64,000 bases of DNA, from the NCBI GenBank assembly GCA_026393755.1, contig JAPKZO010000006.1:62001-126000 (forward strand), given 5' to 3'. Made by a program: the position numbers and the translations under genes. Shown one piece after another: positions 56,167-64,000 of the stretch (position 1 is its first letter; each line of letters opens with the position of its first letter). The DNA comes from Acidobacteriota bacterium (GTDB lineage: Bacteria > Acidobacteriota > Vicinamibacteria > Vicinamibacterales > JAKQTR01). The notes below the pieces were generated by a model. It was not told the origin of the DNA and ran no database searches. It worked only from the letters and a program-made list of their open reading frames with translations.

Positions 56167-57776
56167 GCCGCAAGACCCGGATTGACCTGTCCGACATGTC
56201 GCGTCGCGACGGCGAGCCCATCGGCCACGTGGACCTCCAGGACCTGATGCCGCTGCCTGCGCCGCTCGACGATCCGGCGCGGGAACGGCCGTGGACTCCG
56301 CTGAACCCGCAGGCGCGCGCGCGCTACGAGTGCATTCTCGACGACACGTGTGCGGTGAGCGTTCCCAAACCGGCCACGAAAGAGGAAGAGACGGAACTGG
56401 TCCGGCAGTTCCTGTCCGGCCTGGACAAGCTGTTCACTCGCGAGAACAACTGGACGTTCCTGCAGCCGCTCCTGCTGAGCATGGAGCACTGCGCCAGGTG
56501 TCAGACCTGCGCCGACGCCTGCCACATCTACGAAGCCAGCGGCCGCAACGAGATCTACCGGCCGACGTACCGGTCGGAAATCATGCGCCGGCTGTACTTC
56601 AAGTGCGTCAAGCATGGCGGCATGATCTCGGCGTGGCAGCACGGCGACGTCGACGTGAACTGGCCGATGGTGGCCCGCCTCATCGAGTTGGCGTACCGAT
56701 GCAATCTGTGCCGACGCTGCGCCCAGACCTGCCCGATCGGCGTCGACAACGGATTGATCGCCCACGAACTGCGGAAGCTGTTCAGCCAGGAGATGGGGAT
56801 CGCGGCCAAGGAGATCCACGACACCGGCTCGATGCTCCAGCTGAAGGTCGGGTCGTCGACGGGGATGTCGGCCGAGGTCGTGAAGGACAACATCCAGTTC
56901 ATCGATGAAGAGACGTCCGAGCGGACCGGCATCACCGTCGAGACGCCGTGGGATGTGGAAGGTGCCGAAGTGCTCCTGATCCACAACGCGGGCGAGATCC
57001 TGGCCTGGCCGGAGAACCCCGGCGCCTTCGCCCTGATCCTGAACGCCGCCGGGATCTCGTGGACCCTGTCGTCGGAACTGGCTGGATACGACTCGATCAA
57101 CTACGGCCTGTGGTACGACGACGCGCAGTTCGCGCGCGTGGCCATCAAGCACGCCGAGGCCGCGAAGAAGCTGAAGGTCGGGAAGATCGTCCTCGGGGAA
57201 TGCGGCCACGCCCACAAAGCGCTGTCGGTCATTGCGGATCGCGTTCTGACCGGCGAGCTCAATATCCCGCGCGAAAGTTCCATGACGCTGCTCCGAGACA
57301 TCGTGGCCAGCGGTCGTCTGAAGCTCGATCCGTCGCGCAACGATTTTCCCGTGACCCTGCACGACCCGTGCAACATGGTACGGCTGATGGGAGTCGTCGA
57401 GCCCCAGCGCGAAATCATTCGGGCGATCTGTCCCAAGTTCCGCGAGATGGAGCCGCACGGCGTCGACAACTACTGCTGCGGGGGGGGCAGTGGATTCGCG
57501 ATCATGAGCGGCCACAACTTCCCGGACTGGCGCTTCCACGTGTCGGGGCGCAAGAAACTCGAACAGGTGCTCAACGCGTTCGGCGACTGTCTCGACCCAT
57601 CCATTCCGAAGTACCTGTGCGCCCCCTGCTCCAATTGCAAGGGTCAGTTCAGGGACATGCTCGCCTACTACGATCTCTGGGAGAAGAACCGGATCCTGTA
57701 TGGCGGGCTGGTCGAGCTCATCGTCAATGCGATGAGCGAGGTCAAACCCGGCTTCATCGAGTGGGAGTGGCACTAA
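56163..57776 (+). CDS. HdrD-like Fe-S oxidoreductase, TmcB/DsrK-like
   Basis: A 537-residue cytoplasmic Fe-S protein. Two [4Fe-4S] motifs are CARCQTCADACHIYEAS and CNLCRRCAQTCPIG. HdrD-type catalytic blocks are HDPCNMVRLMGVVEP, NYCCGGGSGFAIM and LCAPCSNCKGQFRDML. The first 80 residues are an added polar segment. It would take electrons from the TmcC-like protein and reduce a cytoplasmic disulfide-type substrate, maybe DsrC. Position right after sat adds it to the sulfate-reduction transcript. Confidence 0.85.
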   Translation: MSRKTRIDLSDMSRRDGEPIGHVDLQDLMPLPAPLDDPARERPWTPLNPQARARYECILDDTCAVSVPKPATKEEETELVRQFLSGLDKLFTRENNWTFLQPLLLSMEHCARCQTCADACHIYEASGRNEIYRPTYRSEIMRRLYFKCVKHGGMISAWQHGDVDVNWPMVARLIELAYRCNLCRRCAQTCPIGVDNGLIAHELRKLFSQEMGIAAKEIHDTGSMLQLKVGSSTGMSAEVVKDNIQFIDEETSERTGITVETPWDVEGAEVLLIHNAGEILAWPENPGAFALILNAAGISWTLSSELAGYDSINYGLWYDDAQFARVAIKHAEAAKKLKVGKIVLGECGHAHKALSVIADRVLTGELNIPRESSMTLLRDIVASGRLKLDPSRNDFPVTLHDPCNMVRLMGVVEPQREIIRAICPKFREMEPHGVDNYCCGGGSGFAIMSGHNFPDWRFHVSGRKKLEQVLNAFGDCLDPSIPKYLCAPCSNCKGQFRDMLAYYDLWEKNRILYGGLVELIVNAMSEVKPGFIEWEWH

Positions 57777-57803
57777 TCGCCCCGGTCCAACCAAGAAAGT
57801 CCT

Positions 57804-58173
57804 ATGGATCGTTCACGTTCTCGAGTCGTCACGCTGGCGCTGGCAGCCGCCTGCATGCTGGTCGCAGGGTGCGTCGCGGTGATGGCCGATTGCATCGCCA
57901 CGCCGACCGTTGGTGCCGGGCTCAGGTCACTGGGGCGCCGTCGAACTGGCGGCGCGCTATACTCACCTCGACGTCGGTCCGTCCGTCTTTCCGGTTCTCG
58001 CAGACCCGGCCTTCACGGTCCGATCGGTTGCGGCCGTTGGCGTGGCGTTGAACTGGCATTGGAACCGGTCGCTGAAGGTCGTGCTGGATTACGAGCACAC
58101 CCGGTTTGGTGGCGGAGCGGCGGTCGGCAATCGACCTGCCGCGCACATGCTCCTGGGTCGATTGCCATGCTGA
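57804..58173 (+). pseudogene. Remnant of an OprO/P-like porin
   Basis: A signal peptide (VVTLALAAACMLVAGC) opens at ATG 57804. In another frame, from about 57915, a C-terminal porin-like stretch reads GAVELAARYTHLDVG, then NWHWNRSLKVVLDYEHTRFG and a terminal LLGRL block. These are the last strands of phosphate-selective porin O/P type proteins. The roughly 300 residues that should lie between are missing and the two pieces are out of frame, so this looks like an internal deletion followed by decay. Confidence 0.6.
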
Positions 58174-58213
58174 TTGTAACGCCCCCCTCGCGCCCCCTGT
58201 GAGAGACATTGTC

Positions 58214-59509
58214 ATGCACGTGCAGCTGCTCGGCATCAACCATCACACCGCTCCGATCGAACTGCGGGAGGCGCTGGCGATGGATGGCGCCACCGTGCAG
58301 GCCGTCCTGCGCGAGATTCGGAGCAACGGGGCCGTCAGTGAAGCCGTCATCCTTGCCACGTGCAATCGAACGGAGTTCTACGTGAGTGCCGCCGACGCGG
58401 TTTCGGCGGAGGCCGCGATGCGCCAGATGTTCGTCAGACAGGCGGGCCACCGGGGCTCGCTCGTCGCGCCACACGCGTACCTGCGGAGCGGCGACGAGGC
58501 CTGCCGCCACCTGCTGCGCGTGGCGGCCGGGCTCGACTCGATGATCCTTGGCGAGCATCAGATTCTGGGCCAGGTCCGCGGAGCACAAACCCTGGCGCAG
58601 GATGCCGAGACCCTTGGACCGCTGATGCACCGGCTGTGGTCGACCGCCATTCACACCGGCAGACGGGCCCGGGCCGAGACCGACATCGGGATGGGAGCCG
58701 TGTCGGTCGCGTCGGCGACGGTGAGTCTGGCCGAACGCGTGCTGGGCGATCTGAGAGACCGGTCAGTACTGCTGATCGGGGCCGGCGACACCTGCCGCCT
58801 GGCGGCGCGACACTTCGCCGACCGGCGTCCCGCCCGTCTGGTGGTGGCCAATCGGACACTGGCGCGAGCCGCCGCCGTGGCCGAGGCGTTCGGTGGGTAT
58901 GCGGCGCCGCTTGGCGACGTTCCATCCTTGCTCTCGTCAGTCGATGTCGTCGTGTCCGCCACGCGTGCGCCCGCGTTCGTGGTGACGTGTGAGATGGTGC
59001 GCCGCGCCGTCGCCGGGCGCGGCGCCAGACCTCTCGTCCTGGTGGATGTGGCCGTACCCCGCGATATCGAGCCATCGGCGGCGAGCCTCGACAACGTCGT
59101 CCTGTATCCCATCGATGCGGTTCGCACCCTGGTCGACCGGAGCTTGGCTCATCGGCTGCGCCAGGTGCCGCGCGTTGAAGCCATCGTCGAGGAGGAGTGT
59201 GGAAAGCTGATGGCGTGGACGAGAGGGCAGGGAGCCGCGTCGGTCGTGCGCGAGCTTGCTGACCGCTTCGAACGCGTGCGCGCCGAGGAGGTGGGCCGCA
59301 ACCTGAAGCACTTCCACCCGGATGAGAAAGCCTCCATCGATCGGATGACCAAGACGCTCATCAACCGGCTGCTCCGTCCGCCCATCACCCAATTGACGTC
59401 AGGCACGCTCCCGCCGTCTGTCGAGTCGGCCCGCCTGGAGCTGCTGCGGGAGCTGTTCGCGCTGGAACCGGCTCCCTCCGCGCTTGGGGTCGGCAATGGG
59501 ACTTCCTGA
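58214..59509 (+). CDS. hemA: Glutamyl-tRNA reductase
   Basis: A 431-residue enzyme that makes glutamate-1-semialdehyde from Glu-tRNA, the first step of tetrapyrrole synthesis. The catalytic Cys50 is in LATCNRTEFYV. The block GLDSMILGEHQILGQV is intact, as is the NADPH fold (VLLIGAGDTCRLAARHFADR) and the C-terminal dimerisation helices. GAGAGA precedes ATG 58214. It overlaps hemC by 14 bases, and the product supplies siroheme and the hemes of Qmo and Dsr. Confidence 0.96.
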   Translation: MHVQLLGINHHTAPIELREALAMDGATVQAVLREIRSNGAVSEAVILATCNRTEFYVSAADAVSAEAAMRQMFVRQAGHRGSLVAPHAYLRSGDEACRHLLRVAAGLDSMILGEHQILGQVRGAQTLAQDAETLGPLMHRLWSTAIHTGRRARAETDIGMGAVSVASATVSLAERVLGDLRDRSVLLIGAGDTCRLAARHFADRRPARLVVANRTLARAAAVAEAFGGYAAPLGDVPSLLSSVDVVVSATRAPAFVVTCEMVRRAVAGRGARPLVLVDVAVPRDIEPSAASLDNVVLYPIDAVRTLVDRSLAHRLRQVPRVEAIVEEECGKLMAWTRGQGAASVVRELADRFERVRAEEVGRNLKHFHPDEKASIDRMTKTLINRLLRPPITQLTSGTLPPSVESARLELLRELFALEPAPSALGVGNGTS

Positions 59510-60473
59510 CGCGGGCGCTCCGATTCGAATTGGCTCGCGGGGCAGTGACCTCGCGTTGAAGCAGGCGGCGGAGGTGTCCGACCATCTCCGCATCCACGGG
59601 CCCGGGATTGTGGTCGAGCACGTCGTCATCCAGACCCACGGCGACCGCGTGCTCGACGTGCCCCTCGCAAGGGTGGGGGGCAAAGGGCTCTTCACCAAGG
59701 AACTCGACGACGCGCTTCTGGCCGGCACGATCGATCTCGCTGTGCACAGCTTGAAGGACGTGCCGACCGCCTGCCCGGCCGGCCTCACCGTCACCGTGGT
59801 GCTGGCCCGGGAAGACCCCCGCGACGTCCTGGTCACCGCATCGGGCGCCACGCTCGAGACGCTGCCGCCAGGCGCGCGCATCGGAACCTCGTCGCTCCGC
59901 CGCCGCGCCCAACTGCTCGAGCGGCGTCCCGACATCAGGGTGCTCGATGCGCGGGGCAACGTCACGACCCGACTGGCCAAGCTCGACCGCGGCGAGTTCG
60001 ATGCCCTCGTGCTCGCCCGGGCCGGCCTCGTTCGCCTCGGGCTCACCGATCGCATTGCGCAGGTGATTGCGCCAGACGTGATCGTGCCAGCCGTCGGCCA
60101 GGGGGCGCTGGCAGCGCAATCGCGCGCCGCCGATGCCCGTGTAAGTCGCCTGTTGTGCCTGCTCGATCACCGCCCCACGCGCCTCGCGACGTTGGCCGAA
60201 CGCGCGCTTCTCGCACGGCTCGGGGGCGGATGCCAGGTCCCAATCGGTGCCTTCGGCACATGGCGGGACGGGGTGCTGGCATTGACGGCGATCGTCGCCG
60301 ACATTGACGGCCGCGGATCGGTGCGTGGACGCGAAAGAGCGTCGGTCGATTGCGAGAGCGATGCGGCCGACGCGGGCACGCGGCTGGCCGACCGCCTGCT
60401 GGGGGACGGGGCCCGCGCGTTGCTCGATCGCGCGCGCGCCGCGCTCGGAACCACGGGCGGGGACCAGCCATGA
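59496..60473 (+). CDS. hemC: Porphobilinogen deaminase (hydroxymethylbilane synthase)
   Basis: A 325-residue cytoplasmic enzyme joining four porphobilinogens. It opens with IRIGSRGSDLALKQA, then GGKGLFTKELDDALLAG, HSLKDVPT and GTSSLRRRAQL. The dipyrromethane cofactor is attached at Cys246 in GGGCQVPIGAF. The ATG at 59496 is used because it begins just before the fold, although an earlier in-frame start at 59484 exists. It overlaps hemD by four bases. Confidence 0.96.
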   Translation: MGLPDAGAPIRIGSRGSDLALKQAAEVSDHLRIHGPGIVVEHVVIQTHGDRVLDVPLARVGGKGLFTKELDDALLAGTIDLAVHSLKDVPTACPAGLTVTVVLAREDPRDVLVTASGATLETLPPGARIGTSSLRRRAQLLERRPDIRVLDARGNVTTRLAKLDRGEFDALVLARAGLVRLGLTDRIAQVIAPDVIVPAVGQGALAAQSRAADARVSRLLCLLDHRPTRLATLAERALLARLGGGCQVPIGAFGTWRDGVLALTAIVADIDGRGSVRGRERASVDCESDAADAGTRLADRLLGDGARALLDRARAALGTTGGDQP

Positions 60474-61276
60474 CCTCCGCCGCCCGGGAACGTGTCGTCA
60501 TTGTCACGCAGGACGATGGCGCCGGTTCCCGCCTGTCTGCGCTTCTTGCCGCCAATGGCGTCCGGGTATGGTCGGTTCCGGTCATCGTCTTCGAAGTCGT
60601 GCCGGACCAACTCCCGATCGAGCAGGCGCTGGCACGGCTGGGGGAGGTCGACTGGGTCGTGTTTACAAGTGCCAGAGCGGCCGGGATCGTCTGTGCGCGG
60701 CCGGAGTGGCGCGGCTGGCAGTGGTCGACCGCTGCCGCTCCGCGCGTCGCGGCTGTCGGACCCGTGACCCGCGGGGCGGTCGCCTCGAGCGGCGCCCCCG
60801 TCGCGCTCTGTCCGGCCAACGGCGGCGCCGACGAGTTGGCACGCGCCATCATTGAGATTGATGGCGGCACACTGGCCGGGAAGACCGTGCTCTGGCCCCG
60901 ATCCGCCATCGCTCGGTCCACGCTGCGCGACTTGCTGGTCGCGGCCCACGCGCGGATCATCGATCCGATCGCGTATACCACCAGGGCGGTTCTGCCAGCC
61001 GGCATGGTGGATGTCGTGCGCGAACTCGAGGCCGGACGCGTCGATGCCGTGACGTTCCTGTCGCCGTCGAGTGCCGAGGCTTTCGCCGCAGCGCTTGGGA
61101 CGACGACCCTGTCCAGTCTCGCCGGCCGCACGGTCGTGGCCAGCGTCGGACCCACGACGACGGCCGCGCTTGTCGGGCTGGGCGCTCCGCCAGCCGTGGA
61201 AGCCGCGAACCGGACCAGTGATGGCCTGGCCGCGGTCCTGTTAGGCCGCTTCGATCCCGATCGGGGAGCCTCGTGA
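60470..61276 (+). CDS. hemD: Uroporphyrinogen-III synthase
   Basis: A 268-residue enzyme that closes hydroxymethylbilane to uroporphyrinogen III, the branch point to siroheme and heme. Sequence is poorly conserved in this family, but EVDWVVFTSARAAGIV, AAVGPVTRGAVASSG and VTFLSPSSAEAFAAAL, with the closing TTTAALVGLG, fit. Gene order after hemC supports it. Its stop touches the start of the transporter gene. Confidence 0.9.
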   Translation: MTSAARERVVIVTQDDGAGSRLSALLAANGVRVWSVPVIVFEVVPDQLPIEQALARLGEVDWVVFTSARAAGIVCARPEWRGWQWSTAAAPRVAAVGPVTRGAVASSGAPVALCPANGGADELARAIIEIDGGTLAGKTVLWPRSAIARSTLRDLLVAAHARIIDPIAYTTRAVLPAGMVDVVRELEAGRVDAVTFLSPSSAEAFAAALGTTTLSSLAGRTVVASVGPTTTAALVGLGAPPAVEAANRTSDGLAAVLLGRFDPDRGAS

Positions 61277-62496
61277 TGGATCGCCTGGTCGGGATGACGC
61301 CCACCATCGCCGATCCTTCCAATCCCGCCGCGTCGGTCGCTGCGGCCCCGTCGCTGGCGGCTCTGTTCCTCGCGTTTCTTCGCCTGGGTGCGACCGCGTT
61401 CGGTGGACCCGCGATGGTGGCCTACATCAAGGACCTGGCGGTCGCCAGACGGGGGTGGCTCGCCGAGGCCGACTTTCAGGACGGCGTGGCCTTGTGCCAG
61501 ACCATTCCAGGGGCTACCGCGATGCAGACGACAGCCTACGTGGGGTTGCGTACGCGTGGTGTTCCAGGTGGCGTGATCGCATATGTGGCCTTCGGTCTTC
61601 CCGCATTCGGCCTGATGGTGGGGCTGACTGCCTTGTACCTTCACACCCGCGCATGGCCAGTCACGATCAGCATGTTCCTCGGACTGACGGCGGTCGTGGT
61701 CGCGCTCACCGCGAACGCCGCCTGCACTTTCGCCAGCAGTTCCATCACGAACTGGCGCGGCGCGGCGCTGGCTGCCGCTGCGACCGTGGCGCTCACCATC
61801 CGAATCAATCCAATTCTCGTCATCGCCGGCTGCGGAATCGTCGGCGCCGGGCTGTTGAGAGGCGGCAACACCGAGCGCACGTCTCGAGGTGACTTGTCCC
61901 GCCATCGGGATGTCCTCTACCCGACGCTGGCGCTCGCAGTCGCCGCTGGTGGCGCGGTGGCACTGCTCTTCTGGATGGACCGTCAGTTGTTCGAGCTGGC
62001 GGTGACGATGATCCGGGTGGATCTTCTGGCGTTCGGCGGTGGCTTTGCGTCGGTGCCGTTGATGCAGCACGAAGTGGCGGAAGTCCGCGGCTGGATGCCC
62101 GTGCGGACGTTCATGGACGGCATTGCGCTCGGACAGGTGACGCCTGGCCCGATCGTCATCACCGCGACCTTCGTGGGCTACCTCTGCCGCGGGATTCCCG
62201 GGGCCGTTGTCGCGACGATGGGCATCTTCTCGCCGTCCTTTCTCATGGTGGCGCTCATCATGCCTCACTTCGACAGGCTCCAGCGCCTCGCCATTTTCCG
62301 GGGCGCGACCCGTGGCGCGTTGTTGTCGTTTGTCGGATTGTTGGCCGCCGTGACGGTCCGATTCGGGCTCGCGACCTCGTGGACGATCAGGACCGCGATA
62401 CTGGCATTGGTCGCGTTCGTCGCCCTCCGTCTCAGAATAGACGTCTTGTGGGTTGTCCTGGGCGGAGTCTTCGTGTCTCTGTTGCCTGCGTGGTAG
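61276..62496 (+). CDS. chrA: ChrA family (CHR) transporter
   Basis: A 406-residue polytopic protein with two homologous halves, the long form of the CHR family. The first half has LRLGATAFGGPAMVAYI and CQTIPGATAMQTTAYVGLRT, and the second has DLLAFGGGFASVPLMQHEV and ALGQVTPGPIVITATFVGYL. Members export chromate, and some may carry sulfate-like anions because chromate resembles sulfate. A GTG at 61273 is an alternative start. Placement inside a heme operon is unusual. Confidence 0.88.
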   Translation: MDRLVGMTPTIADPSNPAASVAAAPSLAALFLAFLRLGATAFGGPAMVAYIKDLAVARRGWLAEADFQDGVALCQTIPGATAMQTTAYVGLRTRGVPGGVIAYVAFGLPAFGLMVGLTALYLHTRAWPVTISMFLGLTAVVVALTANAACTFASSSITNWRGAALAAAATVALTIRINPILVIAGCGIVGAGLLRGGNTERTSRGDLSRHRDVLYPTLALAVAAGGAVALLFWMDRQLFELAVTMIRVDLLAFGGGFASVPLMQHEVAEVRGWMPVRTFMDGIALGQVTPGPIVITATFVGYLCRGIPGAVVATMGIFSPSFLMVALIMPHFDRLQRLAIFRGATRGALLSFVGLLAAVTVRFGLATSWTIRTAILALVAFVALRLRIDVLWVVLGGVFVSLLPAW

Positions 62497-62636
62497 AGGC
62501 TCGGGCCGATGATCCTCATCCTGTTCGACCACGGGTCCAGCCGAGAGACGATTTCACGAACCTGGCCCCCAACGCTGGTGCAGACATGCTCGGCGCGATG
62601 TAGATTAGACTAGGTCAGTCTCCTCGATGGAGTGTC

Positions 62637-63626
62637 ATGATGAGCTTTCCGACGCAACGTCCCCGTCGCCTCCGCCGAACCGATACGATACGGCGGCTCG
62701 TTCGCGAAACGCAACTGAGCCCCGCAAACCTGATTGAGCCTCTGTTTGTGTGCACCGGTGAAGGCGTACGGCGCCCGATCGCCGCGATGCCGGGTTGTTT
62801 CCAGTTGAGCGTCGACGAACTGGTCGCCCAGTGCCGCGATCTCCAGGCCCTGGGGATCTCGGGCGTCATCCTGTTTGGTCTTCCTGATGCCAAGGATCCT
62901 GATGGGGCGGCGGCCGCCGACCCTCAGGGGCCGGTGGCCACTGCGCTCAAGGCGCTGCGGTGTGAGTACCCCTCGCTGTCATTGTGGGCCGATGTCTGCT
63001 TGTGTGAGTACACGGACCACGGCCACTGCGGACCGCTCAGCGCCGGGCCGGACGGTAGAGTCGATGTGGACAACGATCGGGCCCTGCCGCGCCTGGCCGA
63101 TGCGGCCCTGGCCTATGCGACGGCGGGGGCCGATGTCGTGGCTCCGTCCGACATGATGGACGGCCGCGTGGGGGCGATTCGTGACGCCCTCGATCGAGTC
63201 GGCCGTACCGACATTATCATCGTCTCGTACGCCGCGAAGTACGCGTCGGGGTTCTACGGACCGTTTCGTGATGCGGCCGGATCGGCCCCCGCTTTTGGTG
63301 ACCGCCGGGGCTATCAGATGGATCCGGCCAACGGCCGTGAGGCTCTGCGGGAGGTTGCGTTCGATCTCGAAGAAGGGGCGGACATCGTCATGGTCAAACC
63401 TGCCCTCGCGTACCTGGACGTCGTATACCAGGTCAAGACGCGTTTCGAAGTTCCCGTTGCGGCGTACAACGTCTCGGGTGAATACGCGATGATCAAAGCG
63501 GCGGCAGCCAATGGCTGGCTCGACGAAAGCCGGATCATGCTCGAGACGCTGTTCTGCATTCGCCGGGCCGGGGCCGACATCATCCTGACCTATTTCGCCA
63601 AGGCCGCCGCACGGGCGCTGGCCTGA
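62637..63626 (+). CDS. hemB: Delta-aminolevulinic acid dehydratase (porphobilinogen synthase)
   Basis: A 329-residue enzyme that condenses two aminolevulinates. The Zn-binding cysteines are in [14 protein letters not shown], pointing to a Zn-dependent form. Active-site lysines lie in [17 protein letters not shown] and [11 protein letters not shown]. The ATG at 62637 follows GGAG. The 140-base gap from the transporter could hold a promoter; a TAGATT at about 62601 is the best -10 candidate but has no good -35. Confidence 0.97.
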   Translation: MMSFPTQRPRRLRRTDTIRRLVRETQLSPANLIEPLFVCTGEGVRRPIAAMPGCFQLSVDELVAQCRDLQALGISGVILFGLPDAKDPDGAAAADPQGPVATALKALRCEYPSLSLWADVCLCEYTDHGHCGPLSAGPDGRVDVDNDRALPRLADAALAYATAGADVVAPSDMMDGRVGAIRDALDRVGRTDIIIVSYAAKYASGFYGPFRDAAGSAPAFGDRRGYQMDPANGREALREVAFDLEEGADIVMVKPALAYLDVVYQVKTRFEVPVAAYNVSGEYAMIKAAAANGWLDESRIMLETLFCIRRAGADIILTYFAKAAARALA

Positions 63627-63652
63627 GCGGACCTCATCCGGAGGAGTGAAGC

Positions 63653-64000
63653 GTGGCAGACCTGCCGCAGACGGCCGGGGCAGAGAGCCGGGCCCTGTTC
63701 GACAGAGCGAGACAGTGCATCCCCGGCGGTGTCAACTCGCCCGTACGCGCTTTCCGCGGCGTAGGCGGCACACCCCTGTTCATTGCCAGCGCACATGGCG
63801 CCCGTGTCGAAGACGAGGATGGGCGGAGCTTCATCGACTACATCGGGTCGTGGGGTCCGATGATTCTCGGCCACGGGCATCCAGCCGTGGTGGACGCCGT
63901 CACGCATCAGATCACACGCGGTGCTTCATTCGGCTCGCCGTCCCGGCTTGAGGTGGAGATGGCGGAGCAGTTGACCAGTTGGGTGCCATCGCTCGAGCGC
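63653..64000 (+). CDS. hemL: Glutamate-1-semialdehyde 2,1-aminomutase, partial
   Basis: 116 codons from a GTG at 63653 (GGAGGAG upstream) to the window end. It reads [20 protein letters not shown], then [18 protein letters not shown], the conserved start of this PLP enzyme, which makes aminolevulinate from the HemA product. The PLP lysine lies beyond the window. Confidence 0.96.
   Translation, partial: MADLPQTAGAESRALFDRARQCIPGGVNSPVRAFRGVGGTPLFIASAHGARVEDEDGRSFIDYIGSWGPMILGHGHPAVVDAVTHQITRGASFGSPSRLEVEMAEQLTSWVPSLER

Noticed and set aside
60043-62532. 829-codon open frame on the minus strand
   Set aside because: It is antisense to hemC, hemD and chrA, with a low-complexity charged translation.

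Overview
This 64 kb window has high G+C and dense genes. It looks like the chromosome of a dissimilatory sulfate (or sulfite) reducing bacterium. The right half holds a complete sulfate-reduction gene set: aprBA, qmoABC, dsrAB, dsrD, dsrL, dsrC, dsrMKJOP, dsrN and sat. No dsrEFH and no sox genes are present, and dsrD and qmoABC are, so the reductive direction is the likely one. Finding dsrD and dsrL together, in so GC-rich a genome, recalls gene sets reported for Acidobacteriota metagenome bins. That placement is tentative, because no marker gene here settles the phylum.

Positions 1-33.5 kb hold an accessory region in which the same few protein families recur in changing order and on both strands. 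There are four P-loop kinase-like proteins (cytidylate-kinase-like, with BON-like tails), four TSUP (TauE/SafE-type) anion permeases with small membrane partners, five sensor histidine kinases, and five receiver-only response regulators. There are also three PEP-synthase/PPDK-like proteins whose C-terminal domain I do not recognise, and one divergent membrane pyrophosphatase (hppA). None of the regulators has a DNA-binding domain. My reading, which is inference, is that this is a repeated module coupling sensing of sulfur-oxyanion state to adenylate/pyrophosphate chemistry. Sat makes PPi and AprBA makes AMP, and the module contains a PPi-hydrolysing ion pump, nucleotide-kinase-like proteins and ATP-to-AMP type phosphotransferase domains.

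Positions 33.5-57.8 kb hold the sulfate-reduction island, all on the + strand. An AT-rich promoter region precedes aprBA. A zinc-ribbon protein and a YkgJ-type Cys-cluster protein follow, then qmoABC, dsrAB-D-L-C, an RsbRD_N-type protein, dsrMKJOP-N, sat, and a second cytochrome b / HdrD-like pair resembling TmcC/TmcB. Sat activates sulfate, AprBA reduces APS to sulfite with electrons from QmoABC, and DsrAB with DsrC reduces sulfite, with DsrMKJOP reducing the DsrC trisulfide. dsrA as given carries a one-base frameshift near 42565, so it is either a sequencing error or a real break.

Positions 57.8-64 kb hold a decayed porin remnant, then tetrapyrrole synthesis genes hemA, hemC, hemD, hemB and hemL (cut by the window end), with a chrA-type transporter between hemD and hemB. 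They supply the precursor for siroheme (DsrAB) and for the b- and c-type hemes of Qmo and Dsr. I saw no tRNA, rRNA, CRISPR array or insertion sequence. Membrane segments and promoters were judged by eye.
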